Origin: Stereum hirsutum FP-91666 SS1
Taxonomy: Eukaryota; Basidiomycota; Agaricomycetes; Russulales; Stereaceae
DNA length: 64,000 nt
Direction: 5' to 3'
NCBI RefSeq assembly: GCF_000264905.1
Contig: NW_006763150.1
Span: forward strand, 434,001 to 498,000
The position numbers were made by a program, and so were the translations under genes. The notes under the pieces were generated by a model. That model searched no databases, was not told the origin of the DNA, and saw nothing but the letters and a program-made list of their open reading frames with translations. How positions within the stretch are numbered: position 1 is the first letter of the stretch; each line of letters opens with the position of its first letter. This document shows, piece by piece, positions 1 through 12,000 of this stretch.

Positions 1-2112
1 GGCTAGACAAGACCCCGACGTCGCGAATTATTACGAGATGTACTCAAGACGTTTCCTCTGGTAAGCGACTGTAGGTACTCCATGCGATGAGATATTGACC
101 ATGCCTATCAGTGGACTCCGCCGTCCCCGAGTCTTTGGCCATGGTCTTTGAGTACGCAGTGATCCTTTCTGTGCGGTTCATCGCGGTTATGTTCTACACA
201 CCCAAAGTCGGTCTATTTGGGATACTCATCGCTGCCTTTGGTATGTCCCTCTCTACACCTTGGCTGTACTGAGCAACATTCTGACAGAATGGACAGGAGG
301 CATGCTGGGGAATATCTATATCAAAGCACAGTTGTCGGTCAAGCGGGAGTTGAGCAAGGCCAAGGCACCCGTTATAGCACACTTTGGCGCAGCCATCGAA
401 GGACTTGGTATGCTCCACCTCAGTCTATTCTCCAATGATGTGTCCACTGACCCAGAGTGCAAAGTGTCCATTCGTGCCTATGGTGCTCAGCAATCCACAT
501 TACTCAAGTCTGGCGCCAAGATCGACGAATACACTCGAGCGAACCGTGTCTTCAACGATTTGAGCAGGTAGGAACGTTGGATTCGTTGCGAGAGACTTTT
601 TACTGACATATGCATTTAGATGGATTGGTGTTCGCGTTAACGGCCTGGGAGGCCTATTCGCTGCTGTTCTGGCCATGTACTTCGTGTACAGTGACTCTGG
701 GGTCAACCCGTCGAACACAGCCTTTACTTTGAGTAAGCCCCTGTGTTGCGATACTTTCACAACGTCTGACCTTGGCAATGCCGCATTTTAGCGATGGCGG
801 TTTTCTTTGGCAACGTGATCTTGTGGTTCGTTCAATTGCTCAACCAATTCGAAGTGAATGGTATGTTAGCGTCTATAGGAGATCCTCATACACATCATCT
901 CACAAGTACTCCTGGTTTATAGGAAATAGCCTTGAGCGCTTGCAACAATACATGATCATCGAGCAAGAGCCGCAGCCGGTCGAGGATAGACAGCCACCTG
1001 CATACTGGCCTTCCAGCGGCGCGCTGAAAGTCGAGAACCTTAGCGCGCGATACTATCCCGTAAGATCAGTTATGATCTTCTTTCGATCAGCAAGACCGAA
1101 TATCTATTTGTCTTTCAGGATGGTCCTGAGGTATTACATGGCCTCTCTTTCGAGATCAAGGCTGGAGAACGTGTCGGCATCGTTGGACGTACAGGTAGCG
1201 GGAAGAGCTCCTTGACCTTGTCTTTGCTTCGTTGCATATTCACCGAGGGCGAAGTTTATTACGACGGTCTACCGATTTCCTCAGTCAACTTGGACTCACT
1301 TCGAAGCCACATCACGATCATACCGCAAGTAGTGAGTACTCCGGGGACCACGTACCTCTTCGTCTTCTTTTATAAAGTTTTACCTTCTGCAGCCCGAACT
1401 TCTGAGCGGCACGCTCCGGCGGAACTTGGATCCCTTCGACCAATTTGATGATGCCACGCTGAACGCTGCTCTTCGTTCAGCCGGGCTTTATTCTATCCAG
1501 AATGAAGGATATGAGAACATGATCACACTCGACACTAACACGGCTCGTGGTGGCAGTAATCTTTCCGTCGGACAACGTCAGATCATTGCACTGGCCCGAG
1601 CGATGGTCCGCGAAAGCAAACTGCTTATCCTCGATGAAGGTTAGGCGTCTAATTTGTGGTCTAGCATAAATACTAAATTTAACGTGACTTGATGTTCCAG
1701 CTACGTCCGCCATTGATCACAAGACGGATGCCGTGATTCAAGCATCGCTAAGGACCGAGCTGAAGAAGGACGTGACGGTCATTGTCGTTGCTCACCGACT
1801 ACAAACTATCATGGACGCTGACAAAATCGTGAGTCGGCTATGCCTGTCACTCCACATTTTTGTTCGTAGTAAAGCGCATACTTACCGAGATTCTCCCAAT
1901 CGCGCGCAGATGGTTCTCGACGCTGGAAAGATAGTATGTTCACGGATCTTCTGTCCGCGTCTCCCTTCACTGATACTATGTGGTTTCCGCCCGCCACTTA
2001 GGTTGAATTCGATAGACCAAGTGTCCTGTTAAGGAAGGAGGACAGTTTCCTCAAATCGCTCGTAGACGAAAGCGGAGACAGGGACGCCCTGTATGCCGCA
2101 GCTGGACTATGA
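1..2112 (+). CDS. ABC-C family (MRP-type) transporter, 3' half, cut by window start
   Basis: The window opens inside this gene, at a segment reading [19 protein letters not shown], which is the start of the second membrane domain. Spliced exons then give the rest of the second membrane domain and the second nucleotide-binding domain. Visible motifs are Walker [10 protein letters not shown] (near 1190-1215), the signature [16 protein letters not shown] (1555-1610), Walker B LLILDEATSA split by an intron after 1639, and the H-loop VVAHRLQT (about 1785). The frame ends [18 protein letters not shown] then TGA at 2110-2112. About ten short introns all have GT...AG ends and keep frame, so nothing visible marks it as a pseudogene. 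Families of this type pump conjugated or drug-like anions across vacuolar or plasma membranes. It is a close paralogue of the complete minus-strand gene at 9007-15702. Substrate unknown. Confidence 0.9.
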
Positions 2113-2454
2113 ATGCGCGGTCTCCTACTGTAGAGCATGGACTGTGATTCCTGCCAACTGCGGGACTATGACCTTGAAAGAAGTCTGCTTGTTCGTTCCA
2201 AATACACCCCAAATACTTACTAGGGAGCGCTGCCTTCGCCAGCCGGTAACCTTGCTCGATGGGTTGACTGCTGACCTACGCAACTCACCTGCCCAAACCA
2301 TTTTTCCTCGACAAAGACTTCAAGTTCAAGGTGTAATAGTAATTCTTTTCCGCATTTCTTCTCCGGCGCCAGATCGTGCTATAGTGTACTTCGACGTTGT
2401 TCAAATTTCAAACACACTTCACTCCATATTTTATGGTTGTAGATAGCCGGTACT
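2113..2454. other. Intergenic stretch or unresolved 5' exon of the kinase-like gene
   Basis: This lies between the ABC-C stop and the first segment assigned to the next gene. An open stretch from an ATG at 2168 could encode a first exon ending near 2330, followed by a possible intron with acceptor near 2443. I could not join it in frame with confidence to the kinase-like exons downstream. Confidence 0.3.
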
Positions 2455-4140
2455 GTGTTGCTATCGTCCGCGACTCCATTGGACATTAGTCTCCCACAGG
2501 CAGACCTTGGTGTTGAAGATCGGACGTTCAACGTGGCAAGCAAGGTAACATTGAAGGCCGAGAGGGGTGGCGCTTGCCAGTGGGTGGCGCCGCAAAAATG
2601 TGCCAGACGGACATCCGCATTAGGAAGGAAGATATCAGTGGCTCGGGCCGCTGACGACTCTCTTTCCCATTTTCCATCGCTCATGTCTGCGTCGCTTTGC
2701 CTTCCTCCTCTCGCTGGCCCTGGGTCTTCTAGGCTCGAACTTTCACCATTCGACGGATACGAGTGCATTGCAGACCTATTCATTCGACTCCGAGTTTCAC
2801 CTCGTACAAAAAAGAAATTTTGTCGAAATTTATCGAGCCTTCCTCCGCGAGATTCCTTTGGCAGGAGGGCGAGCCGATGTCGTGTGCAAGATCGCGTACG
2901 GTAGCGCTGTACCGAAGCTGACCCACGAAGCTATGATTTACACAAAGCTCAGTAGCATTCAAGGAGGCTATGTGCCGTATTGCTACGGCTACTTCACTCA
3001 GGGCGCCATGTCTTGTCTCGTGCTGGAGTATTGTGGAGAAAGCGTCGTCGAGAGTTTTGGAGACCTGTCTCTAGACATCCGGTATGATAACAGGCAATGA
3101 CACTCCCCTATATCTTGTCGCTGACACGGTGTCCGCTTTCCTAGAGGCCAGATCATCAATGCCTTCTTTAGCATCCATCGCGCTGGTGTAGAGCATAATG
3201 ATGCGGCCGAACGTAACATCGTATGGGACGGCAAACATGTTTATATTGTTGATTTTGCGGACGCTAGCGAAGACCACGCATGCGCCGCTAAACCTCCGAT
3301 CCTCAATACTGTGGCCGTTCATGCAGCAGAGTTTGGCTGCTCAGAATTATGGGACTTGCTTACGGAGCTCAGGCTTTGGCACCCCTGTATGTCTGAACTC
3401 TCTTTGACCTTATCCCTCCTTCGTTTTCACAAATATACAGCTGATCAACCTGATTATATGCCCGTCTGCTAGCGGAGGTATGGTATGCTGGCCAAGCCCT
3501 TCCAATGCAGATTATCTACACCCCTGCCGAGTTCCTCAGGTATAAGCCCTCCTATTGGACGAAGGAGGAAGCAATAAAACAGGCTTGGGATGTTATCAAA
3601 GAATACACGAAGGTCTACATGCCCGCGGCTTACCAACGAATCATCGACGACGGTCAGTGGAGTCTTCTTAATGTCATTGGACGCTGTATCTTACTGGAGT
3701 TCGTAGAGTTAAAGACCGAACAGGAAAAACAGAAGAGAAATGCAGAGTCGGCTGTCGCGCGGCAACAAGACGGACGGACATCTAGCCGTAAGGCCACAAA
3801 CTCTGGCGTTGATACTTCGGTGCTCCGCAAAAGCGGCTTATCGGGAGGATGTGCTCCATCTGGCACTTGCCACGCCTCCTCAAGCAAACGTTCAGCGGCC
3901 GAGGAGGATGGCGACGCCGCCTCAACGCGAGCGGCAAACCGACGAAAGACGGCCTCCGTCGACACATCACCTCCCGAATCCCCTGTGACAGCGAAGAAAA
4001 GGCCTGGTTCCCGAGGAGGGGGATATAAAAAGACGTCCCCAAATTATGTTCGAGCGGTGCCTGCCGTTAGTGTGATTACGGCGGGCGGCCCCTCTTCTGG
4101 TACTCGCAGCAGAAAGAAAGGAACGTCTCCGTCGAGATGA
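2455..4140 (+). CDS. Fungal protein kinase-like protein, 5' end uncertain
   Basis: The core exon (about 2765-3080) reads as a small atypical kinase N-lobe: VVCKIAYGS with the lysine, then a helix with LTHEAMIYTKL, then YVPYCYGYF and the hinge CLVLEYCGES. After an intron the catalytic-loop-like GVEHNDAAERNIVWD and VDFADASE follow. They match HxD...N and DFG only loosely: the loop has HND, and DFG is DFA. A further intron (about 3387-3473, acceptor tag) joins LRLWHP to SEVWYAGQALPMQIIYTP in frame, so the 3' open frame to 4140 belongs to the same protein. The tail (about 3700-4140) is Ser/Arg/Lys-rich and low complexity. Many Agaricomycete genomes carry expanded families of this kind; activity and substrate are unknown. 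Exons before about 2700 are not resolved, so the start given is only where the first candidate exon opens. Confidence 0.6.
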
Positions 4141-4532
4141 TCCTTATGATATGTTCTCTCGTCTGTAATGTCATCGCACTATATATCTACTGTTGACTAC
4201 CGTCAAGTTCGAAACATATGTAGCACTTTGTAAACACACTATATTCGCTCACTTGCTTGGGTCGACGTCATGTCCATAACTTGGGGGTGGCTTTGTGACG
4301 ACACTTTGACAATCACCACCATCTCGCAATATCTGTCTGGTTCAAAATCACAGCGATATAAATCAAGGGAAAGTTAGCCACTGATAATAAAAACTACACT
4401 GGACGCTCAGCGAAAACTAAGACTCGACTCAAACTGAAACACAAGGGTATGTAACATGTCCACCAATCCCATCCGCTTGACTACTACACCCCAACCCCCA
4501 CATCCGTCATCACACCCTCCATATCCGCATCA
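4141..4532. other. Intergenic region between convergent genes
   Basis: This 392-base gap lies between the 3' ends of the kinase-like gene (+) and the Msd1-like gene (-). It is AT-richer than the flanking coding DNA, and I see no gene in it. It presumably holds both 3' UTRs. Confidence 0.6.
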
Positions 4533-7500
4533 TCATCCTCTCCAAGTCCGCCCGCTAGGTGCAGGTGCAGCCTCCGTACTATCAACCGGAACCCTCCTCG
4601 GTCCTCCACTCGTCTTCTTCACCGCCGTCCTAGACCCCGCTGCACCTCCCGCACCCGAAGTAGTTTTGAATGCCGCCGTCGAGGCAGATGACCTCAATTT
4701 TGCCGTTGACGTCGATGTCGAAGACCTGAGCGTCCTCCCTCCTGTCGTTGCTGTTGAAGTGGATGGTTTGGAAGAAGCGGCGGTAGAAGTGACCACGGAA
4801 GTCGTTGGGCCCGTCCTTGCTTTTTTCTTCACCGCATTCTCCTTCCCCACAGCATCTGCCCGTTTTCTCGAGGTCGATGCTCCCGCACCTGTAGCCTCAC
4901 TGCTCGTCCCGGTCTTCTCTCGCTCCTTCTCCTTTGCTTTGCCCTTGCCTTTATCTATGCTCGGGCCAGCTCCTGCTCCTGCTCCAGCTGTGGGCACGGT
5001 CTGCTTCTTCTTTGGAGCCGGGACGTCCAGCGCAGGGTTCGATTTGGCTGCAGCCGTAGCCTTGACCTTCGACGTCCCAGCAGCCCTACCCTTCGCTCCC
5101 TGCCCAGACCTCACTCGCTCCTCCATCGGATTATCGTCCTCCATCTCCTTTTGCATCCTCGGCACCTTCGCTCCCACATCCGGCTCCCGCATCAAATCCT
5201 CAATATCCATACTCTCGTCCTCCTCCCCCAGCATCCCTAACGCCAGTTGCGGCGCCGGCAGTGGTGGCGGACCTCCGTTTTCTGGGGAATTGCCCATGAG
5301 CAGGATGCGGCTGAGCGGGGAAGGGCGCGCGGGGGAGTAGGCGTGGATCATGTGTTTGGCGTGGGGCTTGGCTTGGGGGAAGGACGGGCGGGCGGAGGGG
5401 TTCTGGTGAAGTTGAGATTGGGAGGGGTTGGGGTTGAATGGGTTGGAGGGGTTTTGTGAGGGGAGGAGCATGAAGGGGTTTTCGGAAGGGTTGGAGGGGC
5501 CTGTGATGGGTTGAGACTCAACGGCTGGAGGTTGCGGTTGTGGTTTTTTGACAGGGTCAGGATGTGGAGCGGGCACTGGGACTAGTGCTGGTAGTTCGGA
5601 ATTAGATGACGATGCGGACGGAATCCCCCAAGGCGGCGTAGTCGACGGTTCCTCTGGATCTACATTCATCTTACCAGACCCCCTCGAATGGACGATCTTC
5701 CCAGGATGTTGACTCGCCACATTTCCGCCACTTCCCGAACTCGTCGTTCTTGTCCTACTTGTGCCCGTGCCCGTGGCGGGTGCGGAAGTAGTTGCGACAG
5801 CAGCGAGCAATTTGCTCGGCGGTAGAGTAGACTGTGGGCTCGGAGGTGGAAGCACGAAGTGGCCCAGACCTAGCCCCATCCCACTCCCAATATTCCCCGC
5901 TCCAGCTCCAGGGGGAAGATTCAATTCCGTCTCGTACGACGGGACGACGCTCGGCCCTGCACTACCACTCCCACTACCAGCCGAACCTCGTCGAGAAGAT
6001 CTCCTCGAAGACCTCCTCACTCCTCTTGCTTGTGTTTGTGTCTCCTTCGGCTTCGAGCCGCTAGCACCCGCGCCTGAACTGCTACCACTGCCACCAGCCC
6101 CCGCCCCCCTCGACTTCGCCAACGCAGCCTTCAATCCCGCTCCCTTTCCCCCGGGCTTCACAGGCGATCTCACCTTGGACATCCTCCGGGCTTTTTCGCG
6201 CGCCGGGCTTCGGAGTGTGACATGCGTGTGAATATGGATGGGCCGGGAGGTTGAGGAGCGCGATTTGCGGGGGTTGTGTGATTTGGAAGGGGGTGCTGGT
6301 GGGGGAGAGAAAGGGGCGGAAGAGGTAGGTGAGGGCGGGCGGTCGTCTGCTTCTGGGATGTCGGTGTCTGTGTCGATGGGTTCTGGGGGGAAGTGGGAGG
6401 CAAGGGTGTTGTTGGCTTTGTTGGTGTGGTTGTGATTGTTCTCTAGTTGAGATATCTGCCACGAACGTCTCTCTTCGAGGAACTTCAGCCGTTCAGCCTA
6501 AAACAATGACATCACAAATTAGCACCTCATCCATCACGCCACATCCAAGTAGAAGAAAAGCAGACAAGTCACGAACCTCTAGATCCGCCCTCTCCCTGCC
6601 CACCTGCATCGCAACCTCCGTAAACGCAAGCCTCTCCTGCTCCAACTCCTCCCTCCCCTGTTGTAGCTCTTCCATCCCTTTACCTAACTCTCTCGTGTCC
6701 GTCGCGGTAGCGGGAAGCATGGTCAATTGTGGTGGATTCGCTGCGAACTCATCGAAGAGGGCTTGGGCGCGTGTGGCATATTCTGTTTGCTCTTTGTGTG
6801 CTTTGTCTAAAATATTATTTGATGCAGGTAATCAGTGATTGATTACGCTGAGCTAGTATCGCGAGAGGAATTTACCGAGTTCTGAACGCAGCATCTCAAT
6901 CGTCGCCTTCAGTCTCTCGATCTCCTCCCCATGTTCACAAGGTTTGAACTTCCCATTACCTGCCCCCGCCTGATCGCCAATAAGTGTCGTCGTAGTCGAA
7001 GTCGAAGCACTCGGATCAGCGTTATTGTTGGAGGGGGAGTCTGCGTCTGGGAGAAGGTCCACGATAGCGTTCCGGAGACGTGTGAGCAGCGAGCTTAGTT
7101 TGTCGAAGGCGGTGTCGGAGGGGCCTATATTGCCTGGGTGGGGGAAGAGGTCTAAGGAACCTAGGGGTTCGGGCTATTCACCAGCCGTGAAATAAAAGTC
7201 AGCATTATAGACAACTTTCAGGTCCCCAACCCTTAGAGAGTGTAAGAACACGTACCGCATCCTCACCGTCTGGATCCTTTCCTAAAGCTTTCTGCAATAT
7301 CCGCTGTACCGTATTCGTAACATCCACCACCAATCCCTTAACTTCCGCATTCTCCTCCCTCAACCTCCCACACGCCTCCTCCGCCTCTTCCAACGCACAC
7401 TCCAGCACGCCCTTCCCTCTCCTCATCTTACTACCAAACTTTTCCTCCACGATCTCACCATTCCCAGAATTGACGAGCGTCATCCCCGAGCGCATCCCTC

Positions 7501-8289
7501 CCGAGCCTGACATGGAGGAGTGATGGTTGGAAGAGCCGCGGAGCTGCGAGTCGGACAGTTTGTTCCATTTCTCTGTGATCTTGCTGATTTCGGAGTCTCG
7601 CTTTTGGAGCGCGGTGGTATGTTGGGAGCGGAGGGCTTGGAGGGACGTGCGTGTGCGTTGGAGTTCGAGGGTCGTTTGTTTGTGAGCGGCTTCAGATTGG
7701 GCGAGCGCGCGGGTTGCGGTGCTGCATTAGTTCATGTCAATGGTCAGATTAAGACGTAATGATTTGGATGATGAGAAGGAGAAAATGAAGGAAGTGTCGG
7801 CGTACGCGAGCTTGGATTTGTGGAGATTCGTTTCGCGTTCGGCGTTTGCTGTCTTCTCGACGGCGGCGCGATGCATGGTGAATAGGCGGTCGTGGTCGTA
7901 GGACATAGTCCTCAGTTTCGTCGACAGTTCCTCCGTCCGTGACATGTCCTCCTGCGATACCGCCCGGTAAGCACTCTTCCCCTCGCCCACATACCCATCG
8001 GCAATCGTGGACCACAAAAAATGCTTACCATTCTTTGAGATAACATCCCCATCAAACACTTCACAACGCCGTCCATATCAGCATTCGAACACCCATCCAG
8101 CGAGAGTCCGGGAGCCGTTGCAAATCCATGCGCTACGAGTTGCGAGTTGAGGTGTTGGAGTGTTGAGGTGGATGTGACGGATGAGATGGAGGACCCTTCG
8201 GAAAATATAGGAGATGGCAGCGAGGTGGGCGATTTGGCGTAGTTGAGGAGCGTCCAGTGGACAGATTTCTTCGGTGTTGTCGTGTTCAT
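4533..8289 (-). CDS. Msd1/SSX2IP (afadin- and alpha-actinin-binding, ADIP) domain protein
   Basis: The start is the ATG at 8289, opening MNTTTPKKSVHWTLL. The N-terminal exon has the family hallmark TLQHLNSQLVAHGF followed by VVKCLMGMLSQR. It splices at about 8029/7950 into a long coiled coil (EDMSRTEELSTKL..., about 7950-6500) built from several exons, including EENAEVKGLVVDVTNTVQRIL. This is the layout of the ADIP/Msd1 family, whose members sit at spindle pole bodies or centrosomes and anchor microtubule minus ends. The last exon (6182-4533, 549 codons) is a Ser/Pro/Ala/Gly-rich, low-complexity basic tail that ends SGRTWRG. Frames join cleanly across at least six introns. Family assignment rests on the N-terminal motif and the coiled coil; the tail is poorly conserved in general. 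The role in spindle or centrosome anchoring is inferred from family. Confidence 0.78.
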
Positions 8290-8591
8290 GTTCGCAAGTC
8301 GTCCGTGTCAATGGGGCGGGCCGATAATCAAGACGATGTTGCAGACGTCGGCGGTATAGTATGACCACAGAGGCGTAGATATACCTCAGCGCCGTCAGAG
8401 GGGAATGTGCGAACGCTCTATTCGTCTGAATGTCGTCGACGCCGTTGAAGACGTTGGCGAGCTCCGCACGAACCTCAGCCGACCGCGACCTGAGCTCAGG
8501 CACGTGATCGCGCCGACTCTCAACTAAAACATTATCTCGATCGATTAATTTAGCGATTGGACTATATACCTGTGGTAATACCCATAAACAT
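8290..8591. other. Promoter-side intergenic region between the Msd1-like gene and the tRNA
   Basis: This holds the 5' flank of the minus-strand Msd1-like gene and the upstream flank of the plus-strand tRNA. No further gene was seen. An open minus frame through 8078-8503 overlaps the first Msd1-like exon in another frame and looks accidental. Confidence 0.5.
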
Positions 8592-8665
8592 GGCCGACTA
8601 GCTCAGCTGGTTAGAGCGTCGTGCTAATAACGCGAAGGTCTTGGGTTCGATCCCCACGTTGGCCA
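8592..8665 (+). tRNA. tRNA-Ile (anticodon AAU)
   Basis: A 74-base cloverleaf can be drawn. The acceptor stem GGCCGAC pairs with GTTGGCC, allowing one G:T. The D arm is GCTC...GAGC. The anticodon arm is TCGTG-CTAATAA-CGCGA, with anticodon AAT (AAU in RNA). The T arm is TTGGG-TTCGATC-CCCAC and the discriminator is A. There is no intron. One mismatch (T:C) sits at the base of the T stem. AAU, read as IAU after deamination, is the normal major isoleucine tRNA of fungi. Confidence 0.95.
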
Positions 8666-9006
8666 TTGTACTTCAGGATCCCGTTCCTTTTTCCACGTCG
8701 CTTGCAGTGACCGCACTCATCGTATGCAATTGGGCTTTGATTCTTTCATCTAGTCCACTTTTCCAAGCCGGCGCACTCTCGTCCAGCACAAATGCAACAC
8801 CATATATGTCAGATCGCTTCTCCACCTCGAAGTGCTTGTAGCAAAGGCCAGAGAGAATAAAGATAAGTGTAATTTTCATACACCCATTCCGTACGACGTG
8901 GTCCCGGCTGGTACAGATGCATTGACATGGCCAGATATGCAGAAGCAAGAAAGACAAAATATGTATGAAGCAAGAAAAAACTAGACAAGATCGCAAGCCT
9001 CTGAAT
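8666..9006. other. Intergenic region: tRNA 3' flank and ABC-C 3' flank
   Basis: This 341-base stretch holds the tRNA downstream flank and the probable 3' UTR of the minus-strand ABC-C gene. Short open frames here have no recognisable content. Confidence 0.5.
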
Positions 9007-12000
9007 CTATGAGCGACTACCCCCAGCAACGGCATACAACGCATCTCTATCACCACTCTCATCCACCAAGGATTTAAGGAACCCGCCCTCTTTCTCGAGA
9101 AGAACGCTCGGCTTGTCGAATTCGACGATTTTTCCAGCATCGAGGACCATCTGAAGATTGGATAGATGTGGCATGAGCGACTCGTACACTGGTGGGAGTA
9201 GGGGAAGATGGAGAGACGGAATGAGGAGACGTACAATTTTGTCAGCATCCATGATGGTCTGTAGTCTGTGCGCGACGGTGATGATGGTTACGTCCTTCTT
9301 CAGTTCATTTCTCAACGACTCTTGGATCACAGCGTCCGTCTTGTAATCAATCGCGGACGTCGCTGCAACAGCAAACCGTCAGACCAAACCCACTCAATCG
9401 ACGCAAGAGGAGAAAGAATCAAGTGGCACAAGTACAAACCTTCATCGAGAATAAGCAACTTGCTCTCCCTAACCATAGCCCTCGCCAAAGCAATGATCTG
9501 CCGCTGACCGACAGAAAGGTTGCTCCCTCCACGGGCCATAGCACTATCGAGCGTGATCATACTCTCGTCGCCTTCGTTCTGCACGGAGAAGAGACCGGCG
9601 GAACGAAGCGCAGAGTTCAACGTCGCGTCGTCGAATTGGTCGAACGGATCGAGGTTACGGCGGAGGGTGCCACTCAGCAGCTCGGGCTAAATTGACAACA
9701 GTGTATGAGGACACGGTCTCACAACAATGAAGTAGACAAAGGACACACCATCTGAGGGATGATCGTGATATGACTCCTCAGAGCATCGAGGTTGACGGAA
9801 GATATAGGGATGCCGTCGTAGTAAACCTCTCCGCTCGTGAAGATGCACCGAAGCAACGAAAGCGTGAGCGAGCTCTTGCCGCTACCAGTCCTTCCGACGA
9901 CACCGACGCGCTCGCCAGCCTTGATCTCGAAGTTCAGGTCGTGCAACACTTCGGGGCCGTCCTTGATCGCATTCCACCACGGTCAATGTCAAGTTGTGAC
10001 GATGATGTGAAAAGATACGTACAGGAGAATACCGCGCACTGAGGTTCTCAACCCTGAGCTCACCACTCGAAGGCCAGTACGCAGGTGGCATGCCGCCCTC
10101 AACAGGCTTGGGCTCTTGTTCAATCTCCATATATTGCTGGAGACGCTCGAGGGAGTTTCCGTTGACCTCGAACATGTTAAGCACCTGGACGAAGAACAGG
10201 ATCAGCTGACCGAAGCCAACCGCCATAGCTGTTCAGATAGCCGCAGTCAGTATATTTCTCCACTCAAACGGACCGAGAAGTGAAGGGCCTTACTGAGGGT
10301 GAAAGCGGTGTTGGAGGGATTGACGCCCGGGTGGCCGTAAACGAAGTAGATACCAAGGAAACAAGCGAAAAGTCCACCAAGGGCATTGACACGAATCCCG
10401 ATCCACCTGTTGAGATCGTTGAAGACCCTGTTCGCACGAGTATACTCGTCTATCTTGACGGTCGACTTGAGCAGGACCGACTCCTGTGCACCGTAAGCAC
10501 GGATGGAAGCTATTGTGTGTGCCATTGAGATACCCTGTTCTATGAGGATTTAGAGGATTTATGGAGGACTCACTGATACCCTCGACAGCAGCTCCGAAGT
10601 GCGCCATGACGGGCGCCTTGGCTTTGCTGAGCTCACGCTTGACGGAGAGCTGAGCTTTCATATAGACGTTGCCCACGGTACCACCTATCGTGAATCCGGA
10701 TCAGACGCTTGCTTTTGTCCAAGAAGCTTGTGATTATAACTCACCGACAATGAAGATGACGATGCCCAGAAGACCGACGGTTGGCGTGTAGACCAAGATT
10801 GCGATGTAACGGACGATCAAGATGACCGTGATCTCATAGAGATGGGAGAACATGTCCGGAATGGTCGTGTCGACTGTCATTGCACAATTTCAGAACGTGT
10901 AGGAGGAAACATATACGATAGAACTCACCAGAAGAGACGTCCTGAGTACACCTCGTGATGATACGAGACGCCGGGGTCTTATCCAACCACCTCATAGTCG
11001 TCCCCAAGACGGTCTCGATGAGCCGCCTGTGCAGCAACTTCGATGCCCTCAGAGCTCCCAGTGTGAGCACGATTTGGGCAGCAACGAAGACAAGCAACAT
11101 GAGCGCGACGAGTCCGACGTAGCCGCCGAGGTAGCTGTTTAGGATGCGGAGAATCCAAAGGTCAGCGCAGTGTTGAAGCTCTATGAATGAGGTCGGTAAT
11201 GTGAAAGGACATACAAGGGGACATTGACATCTTCAGGCTTGTGAGTCTCGTATTGGGTAGCCCAAGCTCCAAGTAACCACGGTTGAACGACCTCGATACC
11301 ACACTCGAAGAACGTAGCGAGCGTGAAGCCGATCCAGAACCCAGGTCCACCCAACGCGCCGAGGAACATTTTCACTATAATAATCATCCTGTTAAGCACA
11401 ACGTACGCTGCTTCCAACTAGGGGAAGCCAGGTAAGAGCTCACCAGAGTTCCAGCTAATGTGTCCCTCTGCCGTCTCCTCTTCCAAGATCAACTTCCCGT
11501 CCTTCTTCTCTTCCTTCTGCGCTGGTACGACTTGACCAGGTTCAGGCGTCTCGAAAGCCTCAAAGGCCTCTTCCTGCTCAGCCTTCTCTTCAAAGGCTTT
11601 TTCTTTGGCGATTTCTTGACGGAGTTTGGCATTGTGGGCGAGGGCGTCGGACATGGTACCTTGACTGAGGATTTGACCGTCAGAGCCAAGGGAGACGACG
11701 AAGTCGGCGATGGGGACGACCATGCTGACATTGTGAGTCTGTGTGTCACCGAAATCAGACAAATTTGAGCACATGCGAGCACGGCCGAGGGGAGGGATGG
11801 TGGGAACTTACGACCAGGAGGACAGTCCTACCCTGGATGAGATCTCCAGAGAAACATTTGTCCACAATCCACTTCGCGGTATGAACGTCTAACGCGGCCA
11901 GTACCTGCATTCCAACACAACATCGTCTCAACATCTCTCTTCGCGGAATATAAAATGTAGAGACGTACATCGTCCAAGAGGATGATTTCGGCCGAAGAAT

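Noticed and set aside
3505..4140. Independent 211-codon gene
   Set aside because: An intron ending in ctag just upstream joins it in frame to the kinase-like exons (HPSEVWYAGQALPMQIIY).
4456..5340. 294-codon open frame on the plus strand
   Set aside because: It is the antisense shadow of the low-complexity last exon of the Msd1-like gene. Its Pro/Ala/Val-rich product reflects the Ser/Gly/Ala codons opposite.
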